From Bacteroidia bacterium (GTDB taxonomy: Bacteria > Bacteroidota > Bacteroidia > SpSt-205): a stretch of DNA of 64,000 nt. Below are positions 29,075-38,737 of the stretch, one piece after another. The position numbers were made by a program, and so were the translations under genes. The stretch lies in the NCBI GenBank assembly GCA_026003215.1, contig BPGV01000001.1, positions 337,570-401,569 on the forward strand. The letters are read 5' to 3'. Each line of letters opens with the position of its first letter. Positions within the stretch are counted from its first letter, which is position 1. Under the pieces are notes generated by a model. The model was given only the letters and a program-made list of their open reading frames with translations. It did not search any database and was not told the origin of the DNA.

Positions 29075-30094
29075 TCACCAAATCGGAAAAGGATATACTA
29101 CACCGCGTTCGCGATAAGCATAGCCCAACTGATACTGAAGCATCAGCTGTATTCCTCCAAAAGCCGTAGGCGTCGTAGCTCTGCGAGTCAAGAGGCTGTA
29201 GGCTACCCCAGCCGCTAAGCCTTTTTGCAGCGTAAAACCCGCCATGAGCGCATATTGGTCACGCGCCCGCAGCGCCCCCCCTACTATCACTGAGCCCACC
29301 GGCCGAGTAAACCAATAGCCGCCTTCATATATCACAAACTCTGCCTGCAAGCTTCCCCCTATCCAGGTACTTTGGTTAGAACGAGCATAGGAAAAAGTAC
29401 CTACAAACTGAAAAGGCGTGCGTGTAAAAAGCCGTGCACCCCCATACCCACTCCAAAAGAGAGAAAGCCTGTCTGTATTACGCACCATGAAACCAATAGA
29501 AGGACGATTAAGATGCGCTACAGAAAAGCCCGCAAAAGGGGCTATCTCTACATTGCCGGGGACTTTTTGGGTGCGGTAATACAAAACGCCTATGGCGTAA
29601 TCCGCATGCCATACAGCTGTACGGGTAAGGTTTTCTGTGGTAGGCAAGGTAAAACTGCGCCCGTCAAACTGGTCTTCGTAGTACAGGTCATTAGGTTCTA
29701 TGCTACGCTGAACTATGCCGGCGGCTACGCCTGCACGCAAGTGGTCATACCGCACCCGCGAGCCCAGAGGGGCCTCATACGCAAAACTCACCATCCCCTT
29801 AGTGGTACGCCATCCCCCCGCCACATCCGAGAAAAAGTAGGCCCCGGCCCCGGCCGAAAGATTGGCCAGCGTAAAGGGAGCCTCCACACTGGCCCAAGTA
29901 GAAGAAAAGCCCACAAAGCCCGTAGCCGGCCGAAATCCATGGGTCACCGACGCCCGAAACCGCCCATCCAATAGCCCTACCAACGCGGGGCTTAGCGCTT
30001 GCGGCTGAGACCATTGTCCCACCGGCAGAATCTCTTGGGCGTGAAGCTCAACGAGTAATATGCACCACGCCAGTATAAGTAACCACACCTTCAT
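29075..30094 (-). CDS. PorP/SprF-family T9SS membrane protein
   Basis: A 339-residue outer-membrane protein with signal peptide (MKVWLLILAWCILLVELHAQ) and the family hallmarks P-Q-A-L-S-P-A-L-V-G-L near residue 33, repeated beta strands and an aromatic end. PorP/SprF proteins cap PorK/GldK-type T9SS complexes and help export type B cargo, such as SprB by SprF. The gene just upstream encodes a type B cargo protein and overlaps it by 47 nt, which supports a cargo-partner pair. Confidence 0.85.
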   Translation of the reverse strand: MKVWLLILAWCILLVELHAQEILPVGQWSQPQALSPALVGLLDGRFRASVTHGFRPATGFVGFSSTWASVEAPFTLANLSAGAGAYFFSDVAGGWRTTKGMVSFAYEAPLGSRVRYDHLRAGVAAGIVQRSIEPNDLYYEDQFDGRSFTLPTTENLTRTAVWHADYAIGVLYYRTQKVPGNVEIAPFAGFSVAHLNRPSIGFMVRNTDRLSLFWSGYGGARLFTRTPFQFVGTFSYARSNQSTWIGGSLQAEFVIYEGGYWFTRPVGSVIVGGALRARDQYALMAGFTLQKGLAAGVAYSLLTRRATTPTAFGGIQLMLQYQLGYAYRERGVVYPFPIW

Positions 30095-32780
30095 CGGGAA
30101 GTACAATAATAGCTCTATACGAATACGCGCCAGGATCCAAAGATTGGCTGTTTTTTCCGCGGCCATCCCATTCGGCTATGTTATCAGCCGCAAATACTAC
30201 CTGCCCCCACCGATCAAATACCTCAAGCCGCGTAAAACGCAAGCCTTCTTCCAAGGGTAAAATACGGAAAACATCGTTCTTTCCATCGCCATTGGGCGAA
30301 AAGGCATTAGGCAAAAAGACCCGTCGCGGAAGCACCTGTATGCAATTTGTACAAACATAAAAATCGGAACAGCCCTGGGCATTTTGCACAAAGAGTACCA
30401 CAGTGTAGGTTCCTGGTGCCGAGTATGTAAATGTAGGATTAGGAACGCTATCTTGAACTGGATTATTAGGATCACCGAAGTTCCACACGTACACGTTGGC
30501 TCCTTGGCTCTGAGAGCTAAACTGAACGGTGGGATTGTTCATATTGGTGATGCGTGGGATAGCGTCAAAAGCCGCTGTGGGCGCTGGCAAAACTTCCACC
30601 ACCTGCTGGTCAAAACTCTCACAACTGCCAGAACGCCCATACAAGAGAAAGGTATCCTGCCCTACCGGGCGCAAACCACCCTCATAGATAGAAGAGTCGG
30701 TCAAAAAACGCGGATTAGCCGAAGAAAGTGGACCAGCTGCTAACACAGAAGCCAAGCTCCCCTGAAACCATAGCACGCTATCAAACCCCGTAGAAGGTAC
30801 CGCTTGAAGTACTAAAGGAACATTGGCACAGAGCTGATTAGGCCCTTGTATGGTAGCAGCAGTACCCAGCTCCACATACACCGAGTCGGTATAACGCTGC
30901 TCCCCACAACTGCCCACCACATGCCAGGTGATATGGATCCAACGGCCGGCATCTGCCTGGGCACTCACATAGCTGGCCTGGGGATCCCGCTCAGAAGGCG
31001 AAAAGAAGCCTGCCCCATCCGAAGTCCAGTAGCCCCCAGTACCTGAGATAATCTGCCCATTCAAAGGAACCGTCCGCCCCCCAGTACAAACCGTATCTTG
31101 CCCAGCTGGTAGGGCAAACGCGCCCTGGGCATCCGTAGGTAAAACCGTCAACGTCAAACAGAGCGTGTCTGTGCCCGGTGCCCGACAACGCATAAGGTCC
31201 TGTGAACGGATGACCCAGCATATCTGCACCGTACTCGGGTCCGTAGGACTGCTAATGTACCCTGCTTCAGGATCAAGAGTATCCGTGAAAGTGCCCTGCC
31301 CATCTGGGGTATACCACACCCCTGGCCCCGTAGCTACCATCCAGGCTGTATCCCCCGCACACACCGGCGAAGTAAGACTTAAAAAGTTCCGGTCGATCAC
31401 ATCGGAGGCTACCCGCACTGTGTCCGAGGCAGAGGTATCCACACACTGCATATAATGCACCCGTGCCCGAAATATAGCAGGTCCTGTCGTCAGCGGCGGA
31501 GAAATATACACGGTTGCTGTAGCCCCTATCCCTACCCCATCAGGGATGTCCACCCAAGCACTACCATTCCATACTTGCCACCGCAGGCTATCCCACCCCG
31601 GTGTGTAACCTTGTAGCTCTACCACAGCTCTTTGTCCCCTGCATATGCCCGGAGATAGGGCTTTTGCATAGCTCCCATCTGGACAGGGCAATACCGTTAT
31701 AAGTTGCTCAGCTACTCCCCCACAAGGCCCTCCCACCGGGTAGGTTGCCCGCAAAGTATCTACCCGAGGGCTGCTCGCAGGAGAAATAGAGACACTCACG
31801 GACGAGCCACTCCCCACATTTTGCGCGCTCCCGCCCTGCGGCGTATAGGTCCATGAGGCACTGGCGGCTGCGCCTCCTGCGGTATAGGTATAGCTCCCCC
31901 CCCCATACACCGTAGCCGGCCCCAAAATAGGATAAGCCGGCGGCGGTGCATAAATACGAAAACGACTGGTATCCGAAAGACCTTTCGGACAGCTGCACTT
32001 CCTATCCACTGCCTCTACCCAGACATGATAGCTATCCGCTACCCCAAAACTCAGCGTAAAACTGCAGCTTCCCCCCGCACAGGTTACAGTGCCAGGGTAA
32101 GCCGCCGACGGCCCCGTAGGAGGATTTTGGCGCACCCATACTACAAAGCTATCCGTAGAAGCACCCGAGAAGGTCCAAGTAAGCCCACTCCCCACACAAG
32201 GCGTCCCAGTAGGCCCGCTAAGAGAGGAGGAAAAAGACGCCGAAGGGCACAGCGATAGGGTATCCGGACTGCTCCAATCTATGCGGGGTTTCATGTCTTG
32301 GAGCAGGGAGTTCAGTACTGCAGCCGGCACACTATCCCAGATGAGCACGCTCTTATAGGCGGGCCCACAGCCATACACCGGCACCCGCAGCCCAAAGATC
32401 GTATCTACGGAAGCAATAATATCCCCAGGATTAGCCCAGCCTATCCTACGGCGTATGGTTACATTCACTCGTCCTACTACATAGCTCCACGAGATAGCGT
32501 CATAATAATTGGGCCGGGATTGATTGCTGAACTTCCGCATGTGAATCACGCGGGCGCCGACCATATTGAGTAAGGTCGCGTTATACAAAAAGGGGAAGTT
32601 AGACGATGCCAGGGTATCCGGGCTCCCACCCGAGGACTGGCGTAGGATGAGGTAAATATCCACCGAGTCTGGAGCGGATGGGGTACTGCTGACCGTGTAG
32701 CCCTGTACAAACTCCACGACATACTGCGGTTGTGCCCACACCAGCGCCAGAAAACCTATCATACCCCCTTTAGCGCGCAT
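30048..32780 (-). CDS. Large T9SS type B cargo protein with PKD domain
   Basis: A 910-residue secreted protein. A signal peptide (MIGFLALVWAQ region) is followed by multiple immunoglobulin-like repeats rich in Cys, Pro and Ser, a PKD domain near 745-815 (YVWNFGDPNNP; SAPGTYTVVLFVQ) and a gliding-motility-type C-terminal domain (FLPNAFSPNGDGKNDVF; EVFDRWGQVVF), which marks type B T9SS cargo. It probably sits on the cell surface as an adhesin or structural protein. ATG 32780 is used; ATG 32762 is an alternative. It overlaps the next upstream gene by 11 nt. Confidence 0.85.
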   Translation of the reverse strand: MRAKGGMIGFLALVWAQPQYVVEFVQGYTVSSTPSAPDSVDIYLILRQSSGGSPDTLASSNFPFLYNATLLNMVGARVIHMRKFSNQSRPNYYDAISWSYVVGRVNVTIRRRIGWANPGDIIASVDTIFGLRVPVYGCGPAYKSVLIWDSVPAAVLNSLLQDMKPRIDWSSPDTLSLCPSASFSSSLSGPTGTPCVGSGLTWTFSGASTDSFVVWVRQNPPTGPSAAYPGTVTCAGGSCSFTLSFGVADSYHVWVEAVDRKCSCPKGLSDTSRFRIYAPPPAYPILGPATVYGGGSYTYTAGGAAASASWTYTPQGGSAQNVGSGSSVSVSISPASSPRVDTLRATYPVGGPCGGVAEQLITVLPCPDGSYAKALSPGICRGQRAVVELQGYTPGWDSLRWQVWNGSAWVDIPDGVGIGATATVYISPPLTTGPAIFRARVHYMQCVDTSASDTVRVASDVIDRNFLSLTSPVCAGDTAWMVATGPGVWYTPDGQGTFTDTLDPEAGYISSPTDPSTVQICWVIRSQDLMRCRAPGTDTLCLTLTVLPTDAQGAFALPAGQDTVCTGGRTVPLNGQIISGTGGYWTSDGAGFFSPSERDPQASYVSAQADAGRWIHITWHVVGSCGEQRYTDSVYVELGTAATIQGPNQLCANVPLVLQAVPSTGFDSVLWFQGSLASVLAAGPLSSANPRFLTDSSIYEGGLRPVGQDTFLLYGRSGSCESFDQQVVEVLPAPTAAFDAIPRITNMNNPTVQFSSQSQGANVYVWNFGDPNNPVQDSVPNPTFTYSAPGTYTVVLFVQNAQGCSDFYVCTNCIQVLPRRVFLPNAFSPNGDGKNDVFRILPLEEGLRFTRLEVFDRWGQVVFAADNIAEWDGRGKNSQSLDPGAYSYRAIIVLPDEGVVTYTGVVHITR

Positions 32781-33762
32781 AAACAAAAGGCATAGATTGT
32801 ACCTCAGCGCCTATACTGAGGGTCAAACTATATACGCCGTTAGGTAAAGCCGGTAAGGCGAGCCCCTGTGGATGAGACGCCGTAGCTACGTAAGTTGTTT
32901 CATACAAAGTCCGCCCCAAGGCATCTTTTAAGCAGAAACGGACCACCCCAGAGGAAGGAGCTTCTACCCATACTTCGCCGGAGGAAGGTTGCGGGTATAC
33001 TCGCCAAGCTCCTTTCTGGACATACGATTGGGTAGCTGTACGCCAAGAAAGCGTATCCGTATAAGCTATGCTGCCGCAACGATGCCTAATCTCTGCCCAG
33101 TAACTACCCGGCAGCACCGCTGGGTGCGTCAGTCCTTGCCCTATTTCTACGCCATCGCGGAACCAGCGCACCGTGAGGTTTTCCGACCGAAAAGGCGCAG
33201 GTAGGTCTATCCCAAGCTGCGTGCCCATAGCCGTTAGCCGACTATCTGCGAGTGAAGGGCATACATACACAGGCGCTATGGGCATAAAGACAAAGGAACC
33301 CTTGGCCCGTTCAAAAGGCGCCAACACAATCTCTCCCGTCTCCATCCCCCACCGACTGCGCAGCGTATCCCCAAACTGCCCAATAGGCACCCGCCACCGA
33401 CCGATGAACTCCCGCTGGCCGCCAAAGGCGTCGCCTATGGAAGGATCATTGGCTAAGAGATTCACGCTCACCCGACGGGCTCCGCCTTCTTCAGGCCGAT
33501 GCGTAAGGTACAACGGCCGATACCGAGGGGACTGGGTAGCATCCCACCGCCCAGCCGTCACCACCGCCGCCGAGTCCCACCATAGCGCAGCAGCAGGCGC
33601 CGTCACCACGACAAAGTTGGCCCCTAAGGGGACCTGACGGGTAAGACCCCGCCAGAAAAAAGCCATCTCCACATAATCGCCCCATACACGCGCTTCCGCC
33701 CACACGGTATCTTGTCCCCACACCAAGCAAGCCATAGCCGTTATGACCCTGAGCCATTTCAT
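32770..33762 (-). CDS. T9SS type A cargo protein, unknown function
   Basis: A 330-residue exported protein with signal peptide (LRVITAMACLVWG). The middle is beta-rich with an immunoglobulin-like part (NLTVRWFRDGVEIGQGL; GSYWAEIRHRCG). The last 80 residues resemble a type A sorting domain (WRVYPQPSSGEVWVEAP; LPNGVYSLTLSIG). No enzyme motif is visible. It shares an overlap with the upstream small gene and lies in the PorP/SprF cluster. Confidence 0.75.
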   Translation of the reverse strand: MKWLRVITAMACLVWGQDTVWAEARVWGDYVEMAFFWRGLTRQVPLGANFVVVTAPAAALWWDSAAVVTAGRWDATQSPRYRPLYLTHRPEEGGARRVSVNLLANDPSIGDAFGGQREFIGRWRVPIGQFGDTLRSRWGMETGEIVLAPFERAKGSFVFMPIAPVYVCPSLADSRLTAMGTQLGIDLPAPFRSENLTVRWFRDGVEIGQGLTHPAVLPGSYWAEIRHRCGSIAYTDTLSWRTATQSYVQKGAWRVYPQPSSGEVWVEAPSSGVVRFCLKDALGRTLYETTYVATASHPQGLALPALPNGVYSLTLSIGAEVQSMPFVYAR

Positions 33763-34283
33763 AGTTCAGTACGAAGAAGTAATGTTTGATTTTTGAGCAG
33801 AAAGTCTAAGTCCTTCTCATCCACGCGTCTATCCCCATTATAGTCTGCCTGCAAATCTTGACTTTTTTGTGCCAGCAAAAAAAGCTCGTAATCGTAAGCG
33901 TTGATGACAGGATGTTTTTCGCTGAGGAGGCTACCCAACTCCCCTGCCGCCAGAAACACTTTCCCCTCTTTTTCCACAAACCCACTCTGAGGATGGAGGT
34001 TTTGTGAATGAGCGAGGTCCAAAACAACCCCTGGCCTGAGAGAAACCGCTCCCCGGGTACGCACAGGCAAATAGCCAGGGACATAGATACACACTACCCC
34101 TTCTACGGGCCGGGGTAAAGAAAAAACGGCTTTACCCTCGGATAAAGTACCAGAAAGCTCCAGCACTTCGCCCCCCGCACCAAGTACCCTGGCTTCGATA
34201 GGGCTATACGCTTTCCCCCCTTCCAAAAAAACTTGCACGGCAAAACTTTGCGCCCACACATACCCGATAAAGAGTCCCTTCAT
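33759..34283 (-). CDS. Small exported protein with dockerin-like loop
   Basis: A 174-residue protein with signal peptide (MKGLFIGYVWAQ). Near the C-terminus it has one EF-hand-like calcium loop, DYNGDRRVDEKDLDFLL, as in type I dockerin repeats, but only one copy. The N-terminal part looks like an immunoglobulin-like carrier domain. ATG 34283 gives a clean signal peptide; ATG 34295 is only 3 nt past the -7 box and probably lies before the transcript start. It heads the cluster of T9SS genes. Confidence 0.65.
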   Translation of the reverse strand: MKGLFIGYVWAQSFAVQVFLEGGKAYSPIEARVLGAGGEVLELSGTLSEGKAVFSLPRPVEGVVCIYVPGYLPVRTRGAVSLRPGVVLDLAHSQNLHPQSGFVEKEGKVFLAAGELGSLLSEKHPVINAYDYELFLLAQKSQDLQADYNGDRRVDEKDLDFLLKNQTLLLRTEL

Positions 34284-34298
34284 GGTGTGCAACATGCC

Positions 34299-34306
34299 CA
34301 AATATA
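34299..34306 (-). promoter_or_regulatory. -7 box of the T9SS cluster
   Basis: TATATTTG matches TAnnTTTG and lies 15 nt before ATG 34283. Confidence 0.55.
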
Positions 34307-34375
34307 CTACCTTTTGGGTAGTCCAGAGAAAACACAACCATAGGTTGGAAATAGGACAGTGCCGGGACTTTTCTA

Positions 34376-34383
34376 TACATTTG
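34376..34383 (+). promoter_or_regulatory. -7 box of the esterase gene
   Basis: TACATTTG matches TAnnTTTG and ends exactly 4 nt before ATG 34388. Confidence 0.6.
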
Positions 34384-34387
34384 GGGC

Positions 34388-35824
34388 ATGCGGTACTTTA
34401 CCCTCCTTTTGGGTAGCTTCTGGCTTTGGGCACAAACAGGACAGCGCTTTATAGACCCCGTCTTCTCGCAAATCAAGCTCACCAAAAATGTCCAATACGG
34501 TAGTAACCTCAGCTTCACGCAAGCTCCAGTAGATCTACTCATGGATGTGTACGAACCGCTGAATGACACCATGCAGCGACGGCCCGTCATAGTGCTCATT
34601 CATGCCGGGAGTTTTCTGCCCCCTTCTATTGCTTCAGCCGCATTTGGGCGCTCTCCCATAGGCACGAAAGAAGACTCTGGGATTGTAGCGTTGTGCATTG
34701 CGTTTGCCCGGCGCGGGTATGTGGCTATCTCCGCAAATCATCGCGTAGGATGGAATGCCCAAGCCACCACCCAAGAAGCCCTGGCCCAAAGCATCATTCA
34801 AGCGGTATGGCGCGCTATGCAAGACGGCCGTGCCTTAGTGCGCTTTCTCCGAAAAGACGCGGCTACCACCAATCAGTTCCGCATAGACCCTAACCGTATC
34901 GTCATGGGCGGCTCCTCCTCCGGCGCCTATGTAGGCCTTCATGTAGCCTACCTAAACCTACCCCAAGAGTTAGACAATCCTAAGTTCAAAACCCAAAATG
35001 GTACCCCGTTTGTGGATACTACTGCCCCAGGCTTAGACAAAGGCACCGGCCCCGAAGCTGGCCCTAATGCCTTTGAAGGGGGCAGCGGTAACCCCGGCTA
35101 CCCCTCCCATATCCAAGCCGTACTCAACTTGGGCGGCGCTTTAGGGGACACCTCCTTTATCCAAAATGAAGACATTGCCGTCATTTCTTTGCACGGCGTC
35201 CAAGATCCCTCCACGCCTTATACCAGTGGTGTAGTCGTGACAGCTGTCGGTAACTACCCCATCATCGAGGTTTTTGGCAGCTACGCCCTCACCCAAAACC
35301 TTATCCAAAAAGGCAACCAAACGGCCCTTCTCCCCGACTTCGCCAGTGACAATCCTTTTCCTGGACTATATCCCCTCCAAGGCGCTGGCTTTGAACCGTT
35401 TGGCTGGTACAGTAATAGCTCGGATGCCGACAAAGCTCGCGCGCGCCTTTACGTAGATACGGTGCTGTGGTTTAGTGCGCCCCGCCTTTTTAAAGTTTTG
35501 GGGTTACCGACTATCAATCAACCCTATGAGCCGGGCGGGGTTCAAGTCGTAGCCCTTACCCCGGCAGAACTTAGGGGGCTTTTCTCGGTCTATCCTTCCC
35601 CGGCGACTGAACCCCTCCTCCGAGTAGAGCATCCTACCCTCTTCCTGCATAAACTTGAACTCTATACCCCCCTCGGTTATAAAGTCGCCGAAGTTTATCC
35701 TCCTCAGGGCGCGTCCAGCTATACCTGGCTTTTACCTCCTTCCCTTCCCACAGGCCTATACCTTTTGAACCTACACACATCCGAGGGTAGTTTCACTGTG
35801 CGTTGGACTTACGTGCACCCGTAA
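34388..35824 (+). CDS. Secreted alpha/beta-hydrolase with T9SS tail
   Basis: A 478-residue exported hydrolase with signal peptide (YFTLLLGSFWLWAQ). The alpha/beta-hydrolase core has an oxyanion region VLIHAGSF, nucleophile elbow GGSSSGAY and a late SLHGVQDPSTPY that may hold the Asp or His. This is the carboxylesterase or acyl-ester hydrolase type, and its substrate is unknown. The last 80 residues (LFSVYPSPATEPLLRVEH; LPTGLYLLNLHTSEG) form a type A sorting domain. The next gene starts 49 nt downstream. Confidence 0.82.
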   Translation: MRYFTLLLGSFWLWAQTGQRFIDPVFSQIKLTKNVQYGSNLSFTQAPVDLLMDVYEPLNDTMQRRPVIVLIHAGSFLPPSIASAAFGRSPIGTKEDSGIVALCIAFARRGYVAISANHRVGWNAQATTQEALAQSIIQAVWRAMQDGRALVRFLRKDAATTNQFRIDPNRIVMGGSSSGAYVGLHVAYLNLPQELDNPKFKTQNGTPFVDTTAPGLDKGTGPEAGPNAFEGGSGNPGYPSHIQAVLNLGGALGDTSFIQNEDIAVISLHGVQDPSTPYTSGVVVTAVGNYPIIEVFGSYALTQNLIQKGNQTALLPDFASDNPFPGLYPLQGAGFEPFGWYSNSSDADKARARLYVDTVLWFSAPRLFKVLGLPTINQPYEPGGVQVVALTPAELRGLFSVYPSPATEPLLRVEHPTLFLHKLELYTPLGYKVAEVYPPQGASSYTWLLPPSLPTGLYLLNLHTSEGSFTVRWTYVHP

Positions 35825-35873
35825 GTTCCCCTTTGTAGGCCTACCCTGTAAGGCCTCTCTGCCCTGTTCGTAC

Positions 35874-37412
35874 ATGCGCGTAGGAAATTACCGCCTGTTG
35901 CATTCCTTAGGCGAAGGAGGAATGGGGCAGGTTTGGCTGGCCGAACATATCGCCTTAGGCACCCACGCTGTAGTCAAATCCCTGCACCCATCCTACGCCC
36001 AGGTAGAAGTGGTCTGCCAACGCTTTTACACAGAAGCGCGCCTCTTAGCCGAGCTGGACCACCCCGCTATTGTGCGCTTATACGACTTCGTGATCCAGGA
36101 GGAAGTGCCCTACCTCATCATGGAGTATGTCCAAGGCACCCCCTTGGATAAATACATAGCCCAAAAAGGCTCTCTCTCCTTAGAAGAAACGTTAGCCATC
36201 CTCCGCCCTATCTGGGATGCGCTCGAGTACATCCACAAAAAAGGGATTATCCACAGAGACATAAAGCCGGCCAATATCATGGTCTTGCCCCAAGGCGGGG
36301 CCAAGCTCATAGACTTTGGCATAGCCAAAGCCTTAGACATAGACCTTCACCTTACAAAGACGGGCACCCAAGTAGGCACAGCACTCTACATGGCCCCAGA
36401 ACAAATCCAAGGACAACCCGTCTCACCCGCTACTGACCTGTACGGCATGGGATTGGTGGTATATGAATGCCTGATAGGACGATACCCCTGGGATTGGCAA
36501 GGACTAACAGCCTTTCAAATCTATCAGAAACTCCTTACGGAACCTCCCCCCGTCCCTGCCTGGTGTCCTGGACCCTGGAAAGGTTTCATCGAAAAAGCCC
36601 TGGCAAAAGACCCCCAGCAGCGATTTCGTACCGCAAAAGAAATGCAAAATGCCTTAGAGAGCCTAACCTTCTCTCCACAAGTTGCTGAGGCACAGTCTTT
36701 TTCATCAGAATATACCCTTCCCAAAGAAAGCATAGCTACCAAAGAAGCCCCCTACTCCACCGCTCAAAAAAATAGCTCTTCCGACTCTCCTCCCACAGCT
36801 TCCTCTACAAGCCCCAAGCGTACAGGCACCACCCCTTTGTCATACCTCTTTGGCGTGGCATTGGGGATCGTAGTAATCACAATAGCTTTTGCTGTGGGGA
36901 TATACCTAAGAAATAAGCGCTTACAAGCAGAAAAGGAAGCTCTTTCTGCCCAAATACGCCAAGCCTTAGAAGCCGAACTCCAAGCGTATGCCGCTCAGCA
37001 AATAGGCACATTTGAGTGGGAACCGCTCCCCCAAGGACCTTATCTCGTAAGAGGCACTCTGACATTATCGTGCCGCCACTTTTACACCACTACCTCAACC
37101 GAATCAGAGACCTACGAAGAAAGTTGCTATCTTTCTCTTATCCCTTTGGGGCCACCCAGGGGAATAAGAAAAATTACCCGCTATTACCAAATAACTCATG
37201 AATGCACGCGTTCTGGCAAGGCAATCATACATTATGGGTATGACCCATCGCAAAATAAACTGACGCTCACACACATGGATTTGCCCGAGCCTACTTGCCA
37301 AAGTAGCCGCCGCTTCTCTCATGAAGAAAAGGAAGAGTGCCACGAAAAAAGTTTTGAGGACTTTTATGAGCCTGAGGGAAGCAGCCCATCAAACGAAGAG
37401 GAAGATTGGTGA
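35874..37412 (+). CDS. Membrane Ser/Thr protein kinase
   Basis: A 512-residue kinase of the bacterial PknB/Hanks type. The N-terminal kinase domain (about 1-270) is complete: GEGGMGQVWLA, the ATP-binding Lys in AVVKSLHP, catalytic HRDIKPANIM, DFGIAKA and MAPEQIQGQ. A Ser/Thr-rich linker, one membrane segment (about 322-344) and a C-terminal outer domain with several cysteines (LSCRHFYTTT; THECTRSG; PTCQSS) follow. No -7 box is clear, so it may be read through from the esterase gene. The ligand and targets are unknown. Confidence 0.88.
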   Translation: MRVGNYRLLHSLGEGGMGQVWLAEHIALGTHAVVKSLHPSYAQVEVVCQRFYTEARLLAELDHPAIVRLYDFVIQEEVPYLIMEYVQGTPLDKYIAQKGSLSLEETLAILRPIWDALEYIHKKGIIHRDIKPANIMVLPQGGAKLIDFGIAKALDIDLHLTKTGTQVGTALYMAPEQIQGQPVSPATDLYGMGLVVYECLIGRYPWDWQGLTAFQIYQKLLTEPPPVPAWCPGPWKGFIEKALAKDPQQRFRTAKEMQNALESLTFSPQVAEAQSFSSEYTLPKESIATKEAPYSTAQKNSSSDSPPTASSTSPKRTGTTPLSYLFGVALGIVVITIAFAVGIYLRNKRLQAEKEALSAQIRQALEAELQAYAAQQIGTFEWEPLPQGPYLVRGTLTLSCRHFYTTTSTESETYEESCYLSLIPLGPPRGIRKITRYYQITHECTRSGKAIIHYGYDPSQNKLTLTHMDLPEPTCQSSRRFSHEEKEECHEKSFEDFYEPEGSSPSNEEEDW

Positions 37413-37420
37413 AGACTATA

Positions 37421-38737
37421 TCAAGAAAGATTAGGTACAGATAGGGAAAGCCTATAAGCTTTCCTCACACGCCTATAAAATATAAGCCCTAATACAATGG
37501 CGGAAGGAACCCAATAGACCCATTCGGCGGTCCAAAGCCAAGTAAGGCTGACCTTCGCCCTATCTAAGAAAAAAACATAGCATACATAGAGCGCAATAAT
37601 ACCTACTTCCGTCACGAAAGCCGCTAAAACTTGGTCCACCGCTACCACAGCTGATATAAGAATCGCTGATAAAGGCATAAATCCCAAAGAAACCGCGACA
37701 ATGTAGAGGTCCTTTTGAGCCTGCATTTGAAGGGATACATCTTCTGTAAAAATCTTGACCCCAAAAGAAGAAAATAAAACTAAGAGAAGGGCTAAAACTA
37801 CATTAAGCCCTTGGCTCAGAAACCAAGTACGGCGAAAAACGCGCCAAAGCTCCTGATATGCTCGCGCCGCCCAAAAGTAGGCCACTAACGTCCCGGCTGC
37901 CGTGGAAAATGCCCATGCCGGTAGCATGCAAAAGCTATATAAGCTCCGCACTACATTTGCTGCAGCAAGCGCCATAGGCCCCCTCCGCTCAATAACCAAA
38001 AAGAATATAAGCCAGCCTGTCATGCCGACCAGATTCTGCAAGATAGAAGGACCTGCATATCGAAAAAGCGGCCCTATCCACTTTTGGAAGCTCACAGCGG
38101 TCAGATCATACTTCTGACTTCTCAGCCCAACGAAAAGGTAGAAAGTAGCTACATATTGCGCTAAGACGGAACCGGCCACTACGCCATATAATCCCCACCC
38201 GAGTCCTAAAACAAAAATGGCATTAAGGAGCAGATTAGTACCCGATAAGAGTAGGTTTGCTTGCAAGATATAGGTAGTCTGAGCAGTTCCGCTATAGAAC
38301 CCACGTAACGCCCCAAAAAGTATGAGTGGGAAAAGCTCTAAGCTTCTCCCTTTCAGGAAAAGGACGGTAGGTGCGCGCACAGCTGGGTCATGTAGGATAA
38401 GGGCGAGGAGAGGCTCTATGCCCAGGGCTACGGCCAAGGTGAGAAAGGCGCCTATGGCTGCGCTAATCCAGAGAGATTGACGCAGGATAGCGCCGAGCTG
38501 GTGAGGCTGATTCTCTCCTAAGCTATGAGCAGTAAGTACTTGGACCCCTGTACCCAATCCCAAGCCTATAAAGCCAATCGTGAGAAACACCACCACGCCG
38601 ATACCGCCGGCGGCCAACTCCACTGCGCCTAAGAGCCCCAAAAAGAAGGTGTCTATCAAAGAGACCGCATTTTGAGCGAGACTTGCGGCCATGACCGGCC
38701 ACGCAATACGCCATATTTGCCGATAGGTACTTTCCAT
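37421..38737 (-). CDS. MATE family efflux transporter
   Basis: A 438-residue, 12-helix inner-membrane protein of the MATE type. The N-terminal bundle begins WRIAWPVMAASLAQNAVSLI and DTFFLGLLG, typical of family members that swap drugs or metabolites for Na+ or H+. The start shares TAATG with the stop of the upstream ATPase gene. It converges on the kinase with an 8-nt gap. The substrate is unknown. Confidence 0.86.
   Translation of the reverse strand: MESTYRQIWRIAWPVMAASLAQNAVSLIDTFFLGLLGAVELAAGGIGVVVFLTIGFIGLGLGTGVQVLTAHSLGENQPHQLGAILRQSLWISAAIGAFLTLAVALGIEPLLALILHDPAVRAPTVLFLKGRSLELFPLILFGALRGFYSGTAQTTYILQANLLLSGTNLLLNAIFVLGLGWGLYGVVAGSVLAQYVATFYLFVGLRSQKYDLTAVSFQKWIGPLFRYAGPSILQNLVGMTGWLIFFLVIERRGPMALAAANVVRSLYSFCMLPAWAFSTAAGTLVAYFWAARAYQELWRVFRRTWFLSQGLNVVLALLLVLFSSFGVKIFTEDVSLQMQAQKDLYIVAVSLGFMPLSAILISAVVAVDQVLAAFVTEVGIIALYVCYVFFLDRAKVSLTWLWTAEWVYWVPSAIVLGLIFYRRVRKAYRLSLSVPNLS

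Noticed and set aside
29372-29974. Long plus-strand frame opposite the PorP/SprF gene
   Set aside because: Very basic, low-complexity protein lacking a signal or motif; the minus-strand gene explains the region.
35837-35856. Inverted AGGCCT pair after the esterase gene as a terminator
   Set aside because: The stem is 6 bp with an 8-nt loop and no T tract follows.
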